Origin: Vibrio algicola
Lineage (GTDB): Bacteria; Pseudomonadota; Gammaproteobacteria; Enterobacterales; Vibrionaceae
Assembly (NCBI RefSeq): GCF_009601765.2
Contig: NZ_CP045699.1
Span: 434,001-498,000, forward strand
Reading direction: 5' to 3'
Length of the DNA: 64,000 bases
Both the position numbers and the translations under genes were made by a program. This document shows, piece after piece, positions 30,050-41,188 of this stretch. The notes below the pieces were generated by a model, which saw only the letters and a program-made list of their open reading frames with translations, had not been told where the DNA came from and did no database searches. Position 1 is the stretch's first letter, and every line of letters begins with the position of its first letter.

Positions 30050-31495
30050 ATGACTTTAAATACAGTAGAGCAAGCATTATTAGCCCCAACAGGGTTAACC
30101 GACAGTGATATTCAACATACGCTAGAAAGTATTGCCACTCGTCAAATTGATTATGCGGATGTCTATTTTCAATCTAGCTGGCATGAGTCTCTGGTGCTAG
30201 AAGATAGCATCATTAAGGATGGTTCATTTAATATTGACCGTGGAGTGGGTATTCGCGCTATCTCGGGTGAAAAAACCGGTTTTGCTTATTCCGATCAAAT
30301 CGATCTTAATGGTTTAAAACAAAGTGCTATTGCGGCACGCGGGATCGCTCAACAAGGTCAGTCGGCCAGTGTGAAAGCGTTTTCAAAAGTGGTGACGCCG
30401 CAAACATATCAAGCGGTTAATCCATTAGACAGCTTGGATAAGCAGCAGAAGATTGAATTACTAAAAGAGATTGATGCGTACGTTCGCAGTAAAGAGCCTC
30501 TGATCCAAGAAGTCTCTGTCAGCATTAATGGCGTTTATGAGCAAGTGTTAGTCGCGGCTACTGATGGGACTTATGCTGGTGATGTGCGTCCTTTAGTACG
30601 TCTATCCATTAGCGTGTTAGTGCAACGTGGTGATAAACGTGAACGTGGTAGCGCAGGTGGCGGTGGTCGTTATGGTTATCAAGCGTTTTTGCAACAAGAG
30701 GGTGATAAATCGGTGGCGCTGCATTTTGCCGATGAAGCCATTCGCCAAGCATTGGTTAATTTAGATGCTGATGAAGCGCCAGCTGGCACCATGCCTATCG
30801 TATTAGGCGCAGGTTGGCCGGGGGTGTTATTGCATGAAGCAGTAGGGCATGGTTTGGAAGGGGATTTTAACCGTAAAGAGTCATCGGTTTTCTCGGGTAA
30901 ACTTGGCCAGAAAGTGACATCAGATCTGTGCACCATTGTGGATGATGGTACTTTAAAAGATCTACGCGGCTCGATTAATATCGATGATGAAGGCGTGGCT
31001 GGACAATACAATACGTTGATCGAAAATGGAGTATTGAAAGGTTATATGCAAGATAAGCACAATGCCGGTTTAATGGGAGTGGCGCCAACCGGTAATGGTC
31101 GTCGTGAATCTTATGCGCATTTACCAATGCCGCGCATGACCAATACCTACATGCTGCCAGGTGAGCATACCCCAGAAGAAATCATTTCAACCATCAAGAA
31201 AGGCTTATACGCGCCTAACTTTGGCGGTGGGCAAGTGGATATTACTTCTGGTAAGTTTGTGTTCTCAGCTTCAGAAGCGTATTTAATTGAAGATGGTAAA
31301 ATCACTCGTCCAGTGAAAGGCGCAACCTTAGTCGGTTCGGGTATTGAAGCGATGCAGCAAGTATCTATGGTCGGCAATGACTTGGCGATTGATAAAGGCG
31401 TTGGCGTGTGTGGTAAAGCTGGACAAAGCGTGCCAGTGGGCGTAGGTCAACCGACGTTGAAGCTAGATGCAATTACCGTGGGTGGTACGCAGTAA
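30050..31495 (+). CDS. tldD: Metalloprotease TldD
   Basis: The catalytic partner of PmbA (TldE). The heterodimer degrades unfolded peptides and processes microcin B17 and CcdA in E. coli. At 481 aa, the zinc motif [13 protein letters not shown] has His262, Glu263 and His266, and [20 protein letters not shown] near residue 390 supplies the further conserved region. It lies close to its partner pmbA, separated by the oppositely oriented darP. Confidence 0.97.
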   Translation: MTLNTVEQALLAPTGLTDSDIQHTLESIATRQIDYADVYFQSSWHESLVLEDSIIKDGSFNIDRGVGIRAISGEKTGFAYSDQIDLNGLKQSAIAARGIAQQGQSASVKAFSKVVTPQTYQAVNPLDSLDKQQKIELLKEIDAYVRSKEPLIQEVSVSINGVYEQVLVAATDGTYAGDVRPLVRLSISVLVQRGDKRERGSAGGGGRYGYQAFLQQEGDKSVALHFADEAIRQALVNLDADEAPAGTMPIVLGAGWPGVLLHEAVGHGLEGDFNRKESSVFSGKLGQKVTSDLCTIVDDGTLKDLRGSINIDDEGVAGQYNTLIENGVLKGYMQDKHNAGLMGVAPTGNGRRESYAHLPMPRMTNTYMLPGEHTPEEIISTIKKGLYAPNFGGGQVDITSGKFVFSASEAYLIEDGKITRPVKGATLVGSGIEAMQQVSMVGNDLAIDKGVGVCGKAGQSVPVGVGQPTLKLDAITVGGTQ

Positions 31496-31520
31496 AAGCT
31501 AAAGACATACTATCATCAAA

Positions 31521-31554
31521 TAAAAAAAGCGATCCTTGTAGGATCGCTTTTTTG
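31521..31554. terminator. Bidirectional terminator between tldD and darP
   Basis: A perfect 13-bp stem, AAAAAAGCGATCC (31523-31535) with its complement (31541-31553). The loop is TTGTA, with A and T runs on either side. Confidence 0.92.
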
Positions 31555-31622
31555 TTGCTCGCATTTACGGATATCTTAAAACCCGAAAATATTAAAACTG
31601 AAAACCGGTAAAAACCAGCCTT

Positions 31623-32177
31623 CTAAAGATCGTTTTGTTCGAGCTTTTTCTCTGCCGCTTCTTCTTTCAATTCTTTTAGGATTTGGAAGATTTCACGCGA
31701 TGCTTTTGGCGGCTTATTGCTGCCTTTTTCTTTTTGCGCTTGGCGAGCCAATTGACGTAAGCGTTGGCGATCAGCGTTTGGATATTCTGCCATTACTTCT
31801 TCAATCGCAGGATCAACATCGACCACGATGCGATCACGCGTTTGCTCTAGCTTGTGCAATTCTGCAGTCGCTTGTGAGTGCTTGTTACGCAGTTTATCCA
31901 GCTCAGCTTGAATTGGCGCAGGATCAATCTGACGCATCAATTTGCCAATGTATTGCAGTTGACGACGTTTCGCTTCGTTTTTGAAGCGTTGTGCATTGTC
32001 GATAGCATGGCGTAAATCATCACTGATCGGAAACTTATCTAACGATGATGCTTTTAAGCCAACTAACTCTTCGCCCAATGCTTGCAAGGCGTTCATATCT
32101 TCTTTCATCTCGGTTTTACTGACCCAGATGATTTCCTCTTCTTCTTCCCAAGGCGCTTTTTGATTCTTACGAGCCAT
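31623..32177 (-). CDS. darP: Ribosome-associated protein DarP/YjgA (DUF615)
   Basis: A small, highly charged helical protein that binds pre-50S particles and helps 50S maturation. At 184 aa it starts [40 protein letters not shown], the [16 protein letters not shown] motif and a C-terminal basic/acidic helix follow. It is transcribed against the flanking tldD and pmbA, a conserved arrangement in Vibrio as I recall. Confidence 0.94.
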   Translation of the reverse strand: MARKNQKAPWEEEEEIIWVSKTEMKEDMNALQALGEELVGLKASSLDKFPISDDLRHAIDNAQRFKNEAKRRQLQYIGKLMRQIDPAPIQAELDKLRNKHSQATAELHKLEQTRDRIVVDVDPAIEEVMAEYPNADRQRLRQLARQAQKEKGSNKPPKASREIFQILKELKEEAAEKKLEQNDL

Positions 32178-32293
32178 AATTTTCTACTTATTTGGTGAAC
32201 TTACTGGGTATTTTAGCAAGAATTATGGGGATAAAGTGAAAAGCTTGTTATTCTAAGCGTAATTAATTCAAAAAAAGATGAATAAGACTCGTT

Positions 32294-33637
32294 ATGGACG
32301 CAAAACAACAGATCGCTCAACAGAAAATTGAATTAGAAATCGCAGTATCAAAAGCATTGGAAATGGCGAAAGTCAGCGCCGATGCGGTTGAAGTGGCGAT
32401 CACAAAAACGACTGGTATCAGTGTTTCTAGCCACGACTGCGAAGTGGAGAACGTTGAATTTAATAGTGACGGTGCATTAGGCATTACGGTGTATCGCGAT
32501 CATTGCAAAGGCAGTGCATCGACATCGGATTTAAGTGATGCCGCGATTCAAAAAGCGGTTGAAGCGGCGTTAGATATTGCACGTTATACTTCAAAAGATC
32601 CGTGTGCGGGACCGGCGCCAAAAGAATTGATGGTAAAAGAAATTCTAGACTTGGATTTATTTCACCCTGATGAGCCCAACCCTGATCATGCGGCAGAGTT
32701 GGCTATTCGTGCGGAACAAGCGGCACTAGCTTATAGCGATAAGATCAAACAAAGTGATGGCGCAAGTTATGACAGCCATTACGGTATTCGTGTTTATGGT
32801 AACAGCCACGGTTTGATTGCCAGCAATGCTTCTAGTCGTCACAGTTTAAGCTGTAGCGTGATTGGCGCAGGCAAAAATGGCGAGATGGAACGCGATTACA
32901 GTTACACCATGGCGCGTCATAAAGGTGCCCTGTGGACTCCAGAACAAGTTGGTTTGGAGGCGGCAGAAAAAACCGTTAGTCGTTTGGATGCGCAGCGAGT
33001 AAAAACGGGTCAATATCCGGTGTTATTTCAAGCCGATGTCGCCACCGGTTTGCTTGGCCATTTAGTGATGGCGATCAGCGGCGGCAATTTATACCGTAAA
33101 TCATCATTTTTGCTTGATAAACTGGGTGAGACTATTTTACCTGAGTGGTTTAATGTGGCTGAAAAACCGCATGTACTGCGTGGTTTAGCCTCGAGTGCAT
33201 TTGATAGTGAAGGGGTCTTTACCCAAGATAAACAAATCATTACTGATGGCGTGTTATCGACTTACCTACTTACTAGTTATGCAGCGCGTAAGATGAATAT
33301 GACTCCAACAGGGCACGCCGGTGGCATTCACAACTGGTTTGTGCAAACTAACGGCCCAGACTTTGCTGGTATGCTTAAAATGCTAGGTACTGGCCTTGTG
33401 GTGACAGAGTTGATGGGCCAAGGCGTCAATATGGTGACTGGTGATTATTCTCGCGGCGCGGCGGGTTTCTGGGTTGAAAATGGCGAAATCCAATTCCCAG
33501 TGTCTGAAATTACCATTGCCGGTAACTTACAGAATATGTTTACCAATATGGTTGCGGTTGGCAGTGATATTGAAACGCGCTCACAAATTCAAACGGGGTC
33601 AATTTTGATTGAATCAATGAAAGTCGCGGGTGAATAA
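32294..33637 (+). CDS. pmbA: TldE/PmbA metalloprotease partner
   Basis: The second subunit of the TldD/TldE peptidase. At 447 aa it has the PmbA fold but lacks the HExxxH zinc motif, as expected. Family blocks include [43 protein letters not shown] and [20 protein letters not shown]. It is followed by a GGGACGAG/CTCGTCCC hairpin. Confidence 0.96.
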   Translation: MDAKQQIAQQKIELEIAVSKALEMAKVSADAVEVAITKTTGISVSSHDCEVENVEFNSDGALGITVYRDHCKGSASTSDLSDAAIQKAVEAALDIARYTSKDPCAGPAPKELMVKEILDLDLFHPDEPNPDHAAELAIRAEQAALAYSDKIKQSDGASYDSHYGIRVYGNSHGLIASNASSRHSLSCSVIGAGKNGEMERDYSYTMARHKGALWTPEQVGLEAAEKTVSRLDAQRVKTGQYPVLFQADVATGLLGHLVMAISGGNLYRKSSFLLDKLGETILPEWFNVAEKPHVLRGLASSAFDSEGVFTQDKQIITDGVLSTYLLTSYAARKMNMTPTGHAGGIHNWFVQTNGPDFAGMLKMLGTGLVVTELMGQGVNMVTGDYSRGAAGFWVENGEIQFPVSEITIAGNLQNMFTNMVAVGSDIETRSQIQTGSILIESMKVAGE

Positions 33638-33675
33638 AACGTTGGCGGTTTAATCTAAACCGGCGTCATCTCGGT

Positions 33676-33714
33676 ACGAGGGACGAGTTAGATAAATTCT
33701 CGTCCCGTGTTTTG
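33676..33714 (+). terminator. Probable terminator after pmbA
   Basis: GGGACGAG (33680-33687) pairs with CTCGTCCC (33699-33706). A short T-rich tail GTGTTTTG follows. It lies between the convergent pmbA and mgtE. Confidence 0.6.
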
Positions 33715-33715
33715 T

Positions 33716-35086
33716 TTAAATTAAATTCAGCTTAATCATCAAACTGGCTAAGCCTAAGAACGCCGACAAGCCCACCATATCGGTAACCGTCGTGAGCGCC
33801 ATTCCTCCGGCCAGAGCAGGATCAATGTTCATCTTTTTGAGTAATATTGGAATACTTACCCCAGCAATACCGGCGGCTAATAGGTTGGCAAGCATAGCAA
33901 CCGACATAATTAAGCCCAGCACAATACTGCCTTTCCATAGCATCACGATACCACCAATAATGATGGCCCATAACATACCATTCAGCAGACCAATCGCGGC
34001 CTCTTTGAACAGTAAAGAGCGTTGGTTGGTGCTACCGATGTGACCCAAGGCTAAACCACGAATAACCAGCGCGACGGTTTGATTACCGGCCACACCACCC
34101 ATTGATGGCACTATGGTCATTAATACCGCCACCGATGCCATTTGCGCTAATGTACCTTCAAACATATTCGATACCGATGCGGCGGCCAGTGCAGCCAGTA
34201 CATTGGCACCGAGCCAGATACTACGCCGACGAACGGACTTTACTACAGGGGCAAAGGTATCTTCATCATCATCCAAACCCGCCATACTCATCATCGAGTG
34301 CTCGGCATCTTCACGGATAACATCGACCACATCATCGATGGTGATACGACCGACTAAGATCCCATTAGCATCGACCACAGGGGCAGAAACCCAATTACGA
34401 CGTTCGAACAAACTGGCGACATCGGTATCACTGGTATCGACCGAAATAGCTTCATCCGCATCTTCCATAATATCGACGATCGGGGTGTCGGTTTGGGCGG
34501 TTAAGAGATCGGTTAAAGACAGATGTCCGGATAATTTGTTGTCACTGTCGACCACATAAAGTGCATCGGTATTTTCAGGTAATTCGCCTTTCATGCGCAA
34601 ATAACGCAATACCACATCGACATCAACGTCACTACGAATGGTAATAACGTCGGTGTTCATTAACCCACCGGCAGAGTCTTCTGGGTAAGACAGTGCAGTT
34701 TCAACCCGTTGACGATCGGCGCTGTCCATTTGGTCAAGCACTTCACGCGAAATATCATCTGGCAGACTACGCAGTACATAAGCGACATCATCGGTATCCA
34801 TGCCTTCGGTGGCTTCGGCCAGTTTTTCTGGCGCCATTTTGGATACGATATTATCTTTTATATCTTCCGACAGTTCGTCGAGGATCTCACCGTAATCTTC
34901 TGGATCAGTCAGTTGCCATAAAACATCACGGCTTTTATGTGGTGAGGCTTCGAGAAGATGGGCAATATCTTCTGGTTCCATATCCTGTAGTTGACGACGG
35001 ACATGGACAAAACGACCTTCTTCGATCGCTTCGCTAACTTCTTGGAGGGTTTGGTGGGTGAGTTCAAACTCTAATTGTTCAGCCAT
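33716..35086 (-). CDS. mgtE: MgtE-family magnesium transporter
   Basis: A Mg2+ channel/transporter gated by cytosolic Mg2+. At 456 aa it has an N-terminal superhelical domain (about residues 10-120), two CBS domains (about 125-250, DVDVVLRYLRMKGELPENTD and VGRITIDDVVDVIRED), a plug helix, and five C-terminal membrane helices. These contain SMGGVAGNQTVALVIRGLAL and PALAGGMALTTVTDMVG. ATG 35084-35086 has a strong GGAGGA. The frame continues 14 codons further up without support. It lies downstream of npr in the rpoN cluster. Confidence 0.95.
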   Translation of the reverse strand: MAEQLEFELTHQTLQEVSEAIEEGRFVHVRRQLQDMEPEDIAHLLEASPHKSRDVLWQLTDPEDYGEILDELSEDIKDNIVSKMAPEKLAEATEGMDTDDVAYVLRSLPDDISREVLDQMDSADRQRVETALSYPEDSAGGLMNTDVITIRSDVDVDVVLRYLRMKGELPENTDALYVVDSDNKLSGHLSLTDLLTAQTDTPIVDIMEDADEAISVDTSDTDVASLFERRNWVSAPVVDANGILVGRITIDDVVDVIREDAEHSMMSMAGLDDDEDTFAPVVKSVRRRSIWLGANVLAALAAASVSNMFEGTLAQMASVAVLMTIVPSMGGVAGNQTVALVIRGLALGHIGSTNQRSLLFKEAAIGLLNGMLWAIIIGGIVMLWKGSIVLGLIMSVAMLANLLAAGIAGVSIPILLKKMNIDPALAGGMALTTVTDMVGLSAFLGLASLMIKLNLI

Positions 35087-35237
35087 GCAGTCCTCCAAAA
35101 AGAAAAATAAAAAGGTGAGGGGTGCCAAATAGTCGGCGACTTGTGAGCTGAATCTTAGCGTAATTGTGGTCGAATTGTCATTTCTTTCCTGCTGTTAGGT
35201 AAAAAAAATGAACCGGAATTAGATATCGTGGCGAGGT

Positions 35238-35555
35238 TTATTCATCTTCGTCGAATTTTTGTTCAATTAATCCACAAACCGCTTCCAGTGCTTGTGATGC
35301 TTGTGGGCCCTTGGCTTGAATCGTCACATGCTGACCTTGGGATGATTCGAGTAACAATAAGCCCATTACGCCATCGGCGATCACTTCTTTATCACCATTG
35401 CCGATCGTCACTTGCGCATCAAAACTTTGCGCGAGTTCAACTAATTTTATTGCCGCGCGAGCATGCAAACCTAATCGATTTTGGATGAGTACCGTTTGGC
35501 TACAAGACTCCATTTTAATGGAATTATTTGTGTGAGTGGTTTCATTGGTCGGCAT
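35238..35555 (-). CDS. npr: Nitrogen-PTS phosphocarrier protein NPr (HPr-like)
   Basis: Relays phosphate from EI-Ntr to EIIA-Ntr (PtsN). The HPr fold has the phosphorylated His31 in [18 protein letters not shown] and [13 protein letters not shown]. Two starts are possible. The ATG at 35555 overlaps the rapZ stop (TAATG, coupling) and gives 105 aa. The ATG at 35513 would give 91 aa, close to the E. coli length, but lacks a visible ribosome binding site. Confidence 0.92.
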   Translation of the reverse strand: MPTNETTHTNNSIKMESCSQTVLIQNRLGLHARAAIKLVELAQSFDAQVTIGNGDKEVIADGVMGLLLLESSQGQHVTIQAKGPQASQALEAVCGLIEQKFDEDE

Positions 35556-36463
35556 TATCGATTTTTCTCAAGTGAAGTATGACGGATCTGAACTTGATGA
35601 CCGAGGGCTTTAAAATGCTCGCCTAATTTTTGGGTGATATAAACCGAGCGATGTTTGCCACCAGTACAGCCGATAGCCACGGTTAAGTAACTGCGATTGT
35701 TTTTCTCAAGTAAGGGTAACCACTGGCTAATAAATTGTTCAATGCTGTTGTTTAGATTTAATACGTCCGGCTGAGCTTCAAGGAATTCAATGATAGGTTG
35801 ATCTAAGCCAGTGAGGGGGCGTAACTCTGGCACCCAATGAGGATTGGGCAAAAAGCGCACATCAAAGACATAATCAGCGTCATTAGGCAGACCAAATTTA
35901 AAGCCAAATGATTCAAATACCATTACCAGATCTTTTGATTCTCGGCCTTGAACGCGGATCCGAACCGTTTCGCTCAGTTCGTGCAGAGACAGGTTACTGC
36001 TGTCTAACACCAAATCAGCTTCTTCTTTTAAATTAAGTAACAGGTTTTTTTCTAGCTCAATCGCTTGTTCGAGTGAGCGCTGTTCGCCGAGCATAGAAAG
36101 AGGGTGTAAACGTCGGGTTTCACTATAACGTTTTAATAAGGTTTCGGCATTGGCATCTAAAAACAACACATTAACATCATGGGTTTGTTTTAGTTGTTGG
36201 AGTGTGAGAGAGACTTCGGTTGGATCTTGCGGTAAGTTGCGGATATCAATGCTGACCGCGACATTTTGTTCGCTACTTCTTACCGAGGCAACAAATTCAT
36301 CCAGCAAGTTTACTGGCAAGTTATCAACACAATAATAACCAAGATCTTCCAGTACTCGTAAGGCGACACTTTTGCCTGCACCAGATTGACCGCTGACCAC
36401 AATAATACGCATATTACTGCTGTGTTCATTGTTCACATCCGGATGATGAGATTCGCTTTGCAT
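35555..36463 (-). CDS. rapZ: RNase adapter protein RapZ
   Basis: In E. coli it binds GlmZ RNA and directs RNase E to it, controlling GlmS and amino-sugar supply. At 302 aa it has Walker A GQSGAGKS at residues 25-32 and [33 protein letters not shown] and the C-terminal [18 protein letters not shown] region are also present. ATG 36463 is two bases after the ptsN stop with AAGG upstream. An internal Met (MRIIVVSG, 36412) matches the usual family start and is a reasonable alternative. Confidence 0.95.
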   Translation of the reverse strand: MQSESHHPDVNNEHSSNMRIIVVSGQSGAGKSVALRVLEDLGYYCVDNLPVNLLDEFVASVRSSEQNVAVSIDIRNLPQDPTEVSLTLQQLKQTHDVNVLFLDANAETLLKRYSETRRLHPLSMLGEQRSLEQAIELEKNLLLNLKEEADLVLDSSNLSLHELSETVRIRVQGRESKDLVMVFESFGFKFGLPNDADYVFDVRFLPNPHWVPELRPLTGLDQPIIEFLEAQPDVLNLNNSIEQFISQWLPLLEKNNRSYLTVAIGCTGGKHRSVYITQKLGEHFKALGHQVQIRHTSLEKNR

Positions 36464-36465
36464 GA

Positions 36466-36912
36466 TTAACCTTGCATCATTATGTCGTAGAGTTCTTGAT
36501 CGGACTGAGCGTGACGCAGTTGTTTTAGCGTCGCTTTGTCATTAAGTTTTTCTGCCATCAGTGCCAATGTTTTTAAATGTGTTTTGCATTGTGCATCAGG
36601 GACTAATAACGCAAAAAGGATATCCACTGGGCGGTTATCTATAGCGTCAAAATCAATTGGTTGTTCACATTGTAGTAGGACGGCAATTGCTTGATCGCTG
36701 TCTAAAATACGGCCGTGCGGGATGGCGATACCATTACCTATGCCAGTGGTGCCAACCTTTTCTCGGTTTAGCATACACTCGAATAAGTAAGTAGAGTCGA
36801 GGCCAGTGCGAGTGGCAGCCAGTTCGCTGATCAACTCTAAAGCGCGTTTTTTACTGGTACACTGGACTGCGCTTTTGCTGCAGTCCAGAGAAAGTACTTC
36901 ATTTAATTGCAT
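36466..36912 (-). CDS. ptsN: Nitrogen-PTS EIIA component PtsN
   Basis: The terminal phosphoacceptor of the nitrogen PTS. It regulates potassium transport and other targets by protein contact. At 148 aa the phosphorylated His66 lies in [11 protein letters not shown]. It is grouped with rpoN, hpf, rapZ and npr, the standard gammaproteobacterial cluster. Confidence 0.96.
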   Translation of the reverse strand: MQLNEVLSLDCSKSAVQCTSKKRALELISELAATRTGLDSTYLFECMLNREKVGTTGIGNGIAIPHGRILDSDQAIAVLLQCEQPIDFDAIDNRPVDILFALLVPDAQCKTHLKTLALMAEKLNDKATLKQLRHAQSDQELYDIMMQG

Positions 36913-36914
36913 AG

Positions 36915-37202
36915 TTAGTGATTACTCAGTTTCTCTTTGTGTTTGTTTAATTGACGGCTCAGTTTATCGACCAATTCATCAATTGAAGCATACATGTTTT
37001 CATTTTGTGATGAGGCGTGTATTTCTCCACCATTGACGTGTAAGGTCGCCTCTGCAATTTGTTGTTGTTTCTCCACCCGCAATACGACATGGGTATTGTT
37101 TATATGTTCAAAGAATCGCTCTAGCTTTTGAAACTTAGTATTCACGTAGTCGTTGAGTGCATCTGTTAGATCGACATGGTGTCCGGTAATATTCATTTGC
37201 AT
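36915..37202 (-). CDS. hpf: Ribosome hibernation promoting factor
   Basis: Binds the 30S decoding region and promotes inactive 100S ribosomes in stationary phase. At 95 aa it has MNITGHHVDLTDALNDYVNT, VVLRVEKQQQIAEATLHVNG and GEIHASSQNENMYASIDELV. The chosen ATG (37200-37202) has AAGGA seven bases upstream. An ATG two codons earlier is too close to that site. It is the short form without a dimerisation domain. Confidence 0.95.
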   Translation of the reverse strand: MQMNITGHHVDLTDALNDYVNTKFQKLERFFEHINNTHVVLRVEKQQQIAEATLHVNGGEIHASSQNENMYASIDELVDKLSRQLNKHKEKLSNH

Positions 37203-37245
37203 AGACATTTCCTTTTGTTTTCCGGTGTTATGAGAAATTAATTAT

Positions 37246-38715
37246 CTACATCAGTCGCTTCCGTTGACTTGAAGGGGCAATGTGAAGCGATTCTCGGTAT
37301 TTAGCAACGGTACGGCGTGCGACTTGAATACCTTGCGCGACTAATAGGGTCGCAATTTTATTGTCACTTAATGGCTTCTTAGTGTCTTCTTCTGCCACCA
37401 GTTTTTTGATCAGTGCGCGAATGGCGGTCGATGAACATTCGCCGCCCGCTTCGGTACTGACATGGCTTGAGAAGAAATACTTCAATTCAAAAATACCACG
37501 CGGGGTATGCATGTATTTTTGGGTGGTGACGCGTGAAATGGTGGATTCATGCATATCAACATCGAGTGCGATATCATTAAGCACCATAGGTTTCATCGCT
37601 TCCTCACCATACTCAAAGAAATCTTGTTGATGTTCAACAATACAACGTGCGACTTTGAGCAAGGTCTCATTTCTGCTTTCTAAACTTTTAATTAACCATT
37701 TAGCTTCTTGAGTATGGGCGCGAATGTATTGGCTGTCTGGGTTATTGCCTTTAGCCATTGCCGCATACTGCTGATTCACCTTTAAGCGTGGCACACTGTC
37801 GGGGTTTATGGAAACCGTCCACTTACCTTTTTCTTTAAAAACCGACACATCCGGCACAACGTATTCGGTATCATCGGGTGTGATGCTATTACCTGGGCGA
37901 GGATCGAGCTGTTGGATCAGTTGCAATACCTGTTTTAATTCATCTTCTTTTAATTTGGTATCGCGATAAATCAGTCGATAATCTCGATTGCCAAGTTGAT
38001 CGATATGCTGTTCTAGTAGCATCTTGGCTTGAGTTAACCAAGGGGTATCTTGAGGAAAAGTGGCCAGTTGTAATAATAAACATTCTTGTAGATTGCGTGA
38101 GGCGACACCTAGCGGATCAAATTGTTGGATCCGCTTTAATACTGCCGTGATCTCATCGATTTCAATTTCTATGTCGCCTAAGCTTTGTTGAATATCTTCA
38201 AGAGACTCGGTCAGATAGCCGAAATTATCGAGACCATCTAAAATCGCGTAAGCAATAGTGCGATCGGTTTCACTAAAAGGGGTAAGCTCTAATTGCCAAG
38301 CAAGATAATCATGCAAGGTTTCGGTGGTTTCGCCTTGGTAGATAGGTAATTCAGCTTCCGAACTTATGCCTGTGCTGCCAGTATTGGCGCTGTAGATATC
38401 TTCCCAACTGGCGTCAATAGCAAGATCTTCGCTAATATTGGATTGTTCAAATTGTTCTGAACTGTCCGGCACTTCGGCTTCGTTGAATTCACTCTCGCTG
38501 GTGGTAGCGGATTCTGACTCAGGGCTTGATGGTGTGCTTTCTTCGTTACGGTCTTCTTGTGGCTCTTCCACTTCAAGCAACGGATTTGAGTCGAGCGCTT
38601 GTTGGATCTCTTGTTGCAAATCGAGCGTGGATAATTGCAATAAGCGGATCGCTTGCTGCAATTGAGGTGTCATGGTGAGGCTTTGACTAAATTTAAGCTG
38701 CAATGAAGACTTCAT
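37246..38715 (-). CDS. rpoN: RNA polymerase sigma-54 factor
   Basis: The alternative sigma factor for nitrogen, motility and other enhancer-dependent promoters. At 489 aa the Gln/Leu-rich region I is [20 protein letters not shown]. An acidic region II (about residues 55-120) follows, then the core-binding domain, the HTH, and the RpoN box [20 protein letters not shown]. It follows lptB on the same strand. Confidence 0.98.
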   Translation of the reverse strand: MKSSLQLKFSQSLTMTPQLQQAIRLLQLSTLDLQQEIQQALDSNPLLEVEEPQEDRNEESTPSSPESESATTSESEFNEAEVPDSSEQFEQSNISEDLAIDASWEDIYSANTGSTGISSEAELPIYQGETTETLHDYLAWQLELTPFSETDRTIAYAILDGLDNFGYLTESLEDIQQSLGDIEIEIDEITAVLKRIQQFDPLGVASRNLQECLLLQLATFPQDTPWLTQAKMLLEQHIDQLGNRDYRLIYRDTKLKEDELKQVLQLIQQLDPRPGNSITPDDTEYVVPDVSVFKEKGKWTVSINPDSVPRLKVNQQYAAMAKGNNPDSQYIRAHTQEAKWLIKSLESRNETLLKVARCIVEHQQDFFEYGEEAMKPMVLNDIALDVDMHESTISRVTTQKYMHTPRGIFELKYFFSSHVSTEAGGECSSTAIRALIKKLVAEEDTKKPLSDNKIATLLVAQGIQVARRTVAKYRESLHIAPSSQRKRLM

Positions 38716-38865
38716 ACAATGTCCAGCGCCTTAATAATAGAGTCTCGGTAGCTAAATGTTAGGTGCTAAGTCGTTAAGTACCTAAGTTAAGAAGCTAAGG
38801 AAAGTACCATCCTTGATACTTGAGTTGTCGCGATGCTGTTGATTAGCAGAGTTGAGATAAACCGC

Positions 38866-39591
38866 CTATAAGCGGAAATCTTCACCTAAGTATACTTTTT
38901 TCACTTGCGCGTTATTTAGCACTTCTTCTGGTGTACCATTAGCGATTAAATGCCCTTGGCTCACAATATAAGCATGCTCACACACATCCAACGTTTCACG
39001 TACGTTATGGTCGGTGATTAATACACCCAGACCACGGTCACGTAAGTGCTGAATGATCTTCTTGATATCAATAACCGAAATCGGATCGACACCAGCAAAG
39101 GGTTCGTCCAATAAGATGAATTGAGGATTAGCGGCTAATGCGCGTGCAATTTCAACACGGCGACGTTCGCCACCAGAGAGTGCCATACCTGCACTTTTAC
39201 GAATATGTTGAATACTAAATTCGTTTAATAGATCTTCGAGTCGGTCTTGTTTTTCTTCGCGAGTCAGTTCTTTACGTGTTTGAAGTACCGCTAAGATATT
39301 ATCTTCAACTGATAATTTTCGAAAAATAGAGGCTTCTTGAGGTAAGTAACCAATCCCCATGCGAGAGCGTTGATGCATAGGTAAAATGCTGATGTCTTCA
39401 CCATCAATACTAATGGTGCCTTCGTCACGAGACACTAATCCCACTATCATATAAAAAGAGGTGGTTTTACCCGCGCCATTAGGGCCGAGTAAACCGACAA
39501 TTTGCCCTGATTTTACTTCAAGACCCACATCACTGACGACTTTTCGGTTGCCATAGGTCTTAGCTAATTTTTCAGCTTTTAGCATTGCCAT
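38866..39591 (-). CDS. lptB: LPS export ABC transporter ATPase LptB
   Basis: The cytoplasmic ATPase of LptB2FGC, which powers LPS extraction from the inner membrane. At 241 aa it has Walker [12 protein letters not shown], signature [15 protein letters not shown], Walker [14 protein letters not shown] and an H-loop Asp-His ([10 protein letters not shown]). It lies one base from the lptA stop. Confidence 0.97.
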   Translation of the reverse strand: MAMLKAEKLAKTYGNRKVVSDVGLEVKSGQIVGLLGPNGAGKTTSFYMIVGLVSRDEGTISIDGEDISILPMHQRSRMGIGYLPQEASIFRKLSVEDNILAVLQTRKELTREEKQDRLEDLLNEFSIQHIRKSAGMALSGGERRRVEIARALAANPQFILLDEPFAGVDPISVIDIKKIIQHLRDRGLGVLITDHNVRETLDVCEHAYIVSQGHLIANGTPEEVLNNAQVKKVYLGEDFRL

Positions 39592-39592
39592 A

Positions 39593-40090
39593 TTATTTAG
39601 TACCTACTTGATCGGGTTGCAAAACGGTGGATACACGTTGTCCATCACCACTATCGGCGGTAAGGTTTTGAGCTTTAATCAGGTAAGTGATCACTTTACC
39701 TTTAATCACGCTATCATCTTGGTGCAGTTCGGCATTGGTGGTCATGATCAGTTTATCGGTCTTGACGTTATATACTAAGGTGTTGGCTTGTCCTTTGAGT
39801 AACTTGCCATCATCGGTTTTTTGTGAAAAATGCGATGGTTTGCCATAGCCTTGTAATTCTTCAAGTTGCTGAGTTTTGCTATTACGGATCACGATCAGCT
39901 TATCCGCGGTTAAATGAATACTGCCTTGGTCAAGCTCAACATTACCAGTAAACGTCACTTTATTGGTGTTCATATCTAGATGTTGCTTATCCGATTTGAT
40001 ATGAATGGGTTGATGTTGATCGCTGGTCAGCGCCCAAGATGCGTTTGGGATTAATAAGCAAATAAATAAACTAAGGTGTGAGAGTTTCAT
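39593..40090 (-). CDS. lptA: LPS transport periplasmic bridge protein LptA
   Basis: Forms the periplasmic beta-jellyroll filament carrying LPS from LptC to LptD. The 165 aa include a signal peptide ([20 protein letters not shown], cleavage about residue 20). The OstA-like repeat [20 protein letters not shown] then [10 protein letters not shown] follows. The ATG at 40088-40090 (AGGG upstream) is chosen over an 11-codon extension because it begins the signal peptide. It overlaps lptC by 20 bp. Confidence 0.94.
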   Translation of the reverse strand: MKLSHLSLFICLLIPNASWALTSDQHQPIHIKSDKQHLDMNTNKVTFTGNVELDQGSIHLTADKLIVIRNSKTQQLEELQGYGKPSHFSQKTDDGKLLKGQANTLVYNVKTDKLIMTTNAELHQDDSVIKGKVITYLIKAQNLTADSGDGQRVSTVLQPDQVGTK

Positions 40091-40634
40091 ACTTACCCTG
40101 TACTTGGTTAAACAGCGTGGCAATATTGGATTTGAAGTTGCCTTCTAATGCATTGCCGCTATTAGTAAATTGTGGTCCAATCATGAAAACTTTAGTGTCG
40201 CTTGAGAAATCTTTACTTTTCAGGTCAATCAACATTTTTTCGGTGTTCATGGTATCAAAACTGGAATCTGGTAGATTGTTTTTAGCCACCACATGCCCGA
40301 TCAGTGTGAGCTTATGATCTTTATCCAATACCGCAGTATCTGAGTTTACCACCCATTCAACTATTTTACCTTGTTGGTAAATGGTGAGGACCGGCTTATG
40401 AAATACGGTGTCGCCACTCTGGGCATAATTTTCGAGGGTGACTGCATAAATTTTATAGTCCCGCGTGCCTTCAAGATTATATTTGACCGAGTTTAAGTCA
40501 TTACTGGTAAATAATGGATGCTCTTTATCTAAAGTGATCTGGGTTGAATCGCTTGAGGATTTTTGATACAGGTAGTAACCGGAACCACAGGCAATGATGA
40601 TCAAAATTAAATACATGAGCCGCGAAAAACTCAT
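40071..40634 (-). CDS. lptC: LPS export protein LptC
   Basis: A bitopic inner-membrane component handing LPS from LptB2FG to LptA. At 187 aa it has one N-terminal helix (LMYLILIIIACGSGYYLY) and a periplasmic jellyroll (EGTRDYKIYAVTLENYAQSG). Its start overlaps the kdsC stop by four bases (ATGA). Confidence 0.92.
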   Translation of the reverse strand: MSFSRLMYLILIIIACGSGYYLYQKSSSDSTQITLDKEHPLFTSNDLNSVKYNLEGTRDYKIYAVTLENYAQSGDTVFHKPVLTIYQQGKIVEWVVNSDTAVLDKDHKLTLIGHVVAKNNLPDSSFDTMNTEKMLIDLKSKDFSSDTKVFMIGPQFTNSGNALEGNFKSNIATLFNQVQGKYETLTP

Positions 40635-41188
40635 ATGCTTTGCCCTTGGTAGGTTTCGAGTTCATCTCTGGCTTGTAAAATAAGATCGCATACTTCACGC
40701 ACTGCGCCATGACCACCATTAATATGGGTCACATAGTTGGCGCGTTGAACCAATAGTGGATGCCCATCAGCAACGCTCACTTTTAATGCTACTTTCTCCA
40801 TTACCGGCCAATCAATCAAATCGTCACCAATGTAGCCAACTTGTTCTGGCTGCAGATTTAGTTTGTCCATGATGTCTTGATAGGCGACGAGTTTATTGTC
40901 TTGCCCTTGATAGATGAGTTTAATGCCTAACGCTTGCATGCGATTTTCAACAATTTGAGATTGTCTGCCGGTAATGATCGCGATTTCAATTCCCGCTTGC
41001 ATTAACGACTTAACCCCGTAACCATCACGAGTGTGAAAAGTTTTGAATTCTTCGCCTTGGTTGCCCATGTACACTAAACCATCGGAAAAGACGCCATCAA
41101 CATCGCAAATCAATAGTTTGATCTGTTTTGCGATCGCGAGGATCTGATTTGAAGCTTGTCCATATGGGGTGAGAGTCATAGAACTCAT
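40631..41188 (-). CDS. kdsC: 3-deoxy-D-manno-octulosonate-8-phosphate phosphatase
   Basis: Removes phosphate from Kdo-8-P before CMP-Kdo formation for lipid A. At 185 aa it is a HAD C0-type enzyme without a cap. The nucleophile motif is LLICDVDGVFSDGLVYM. IAIITGRQS and GYIGDDLIDWPVM follow. The start overlaps the kdsD stop (TAATG). Confidence 0.95.
   Translation of the reverse strand: MSSMTLTPYGQASNQILAIAKQIKLLICDVDGVFSDGLVYMGNQGEEFKTFHTRDGYGVKSLMQAGIEIAIITGRQSQIVENRMQALGIKLIYQGQDNKLVAYQDIMDKLNLQPEQVGYIGDDLIDWPVMEKVALKVSVADGHPLLVQRANYVTHINGGHGAVREVCDLILQARDELETYQGQSI

Noticed and set aside
38716..38865. Repeated TAAG/CTAAG words between lptB and rpoN as a regulatory array
   Set aside because: Copies are irregular in spacing and sequence. 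No consistent unit could be defined.
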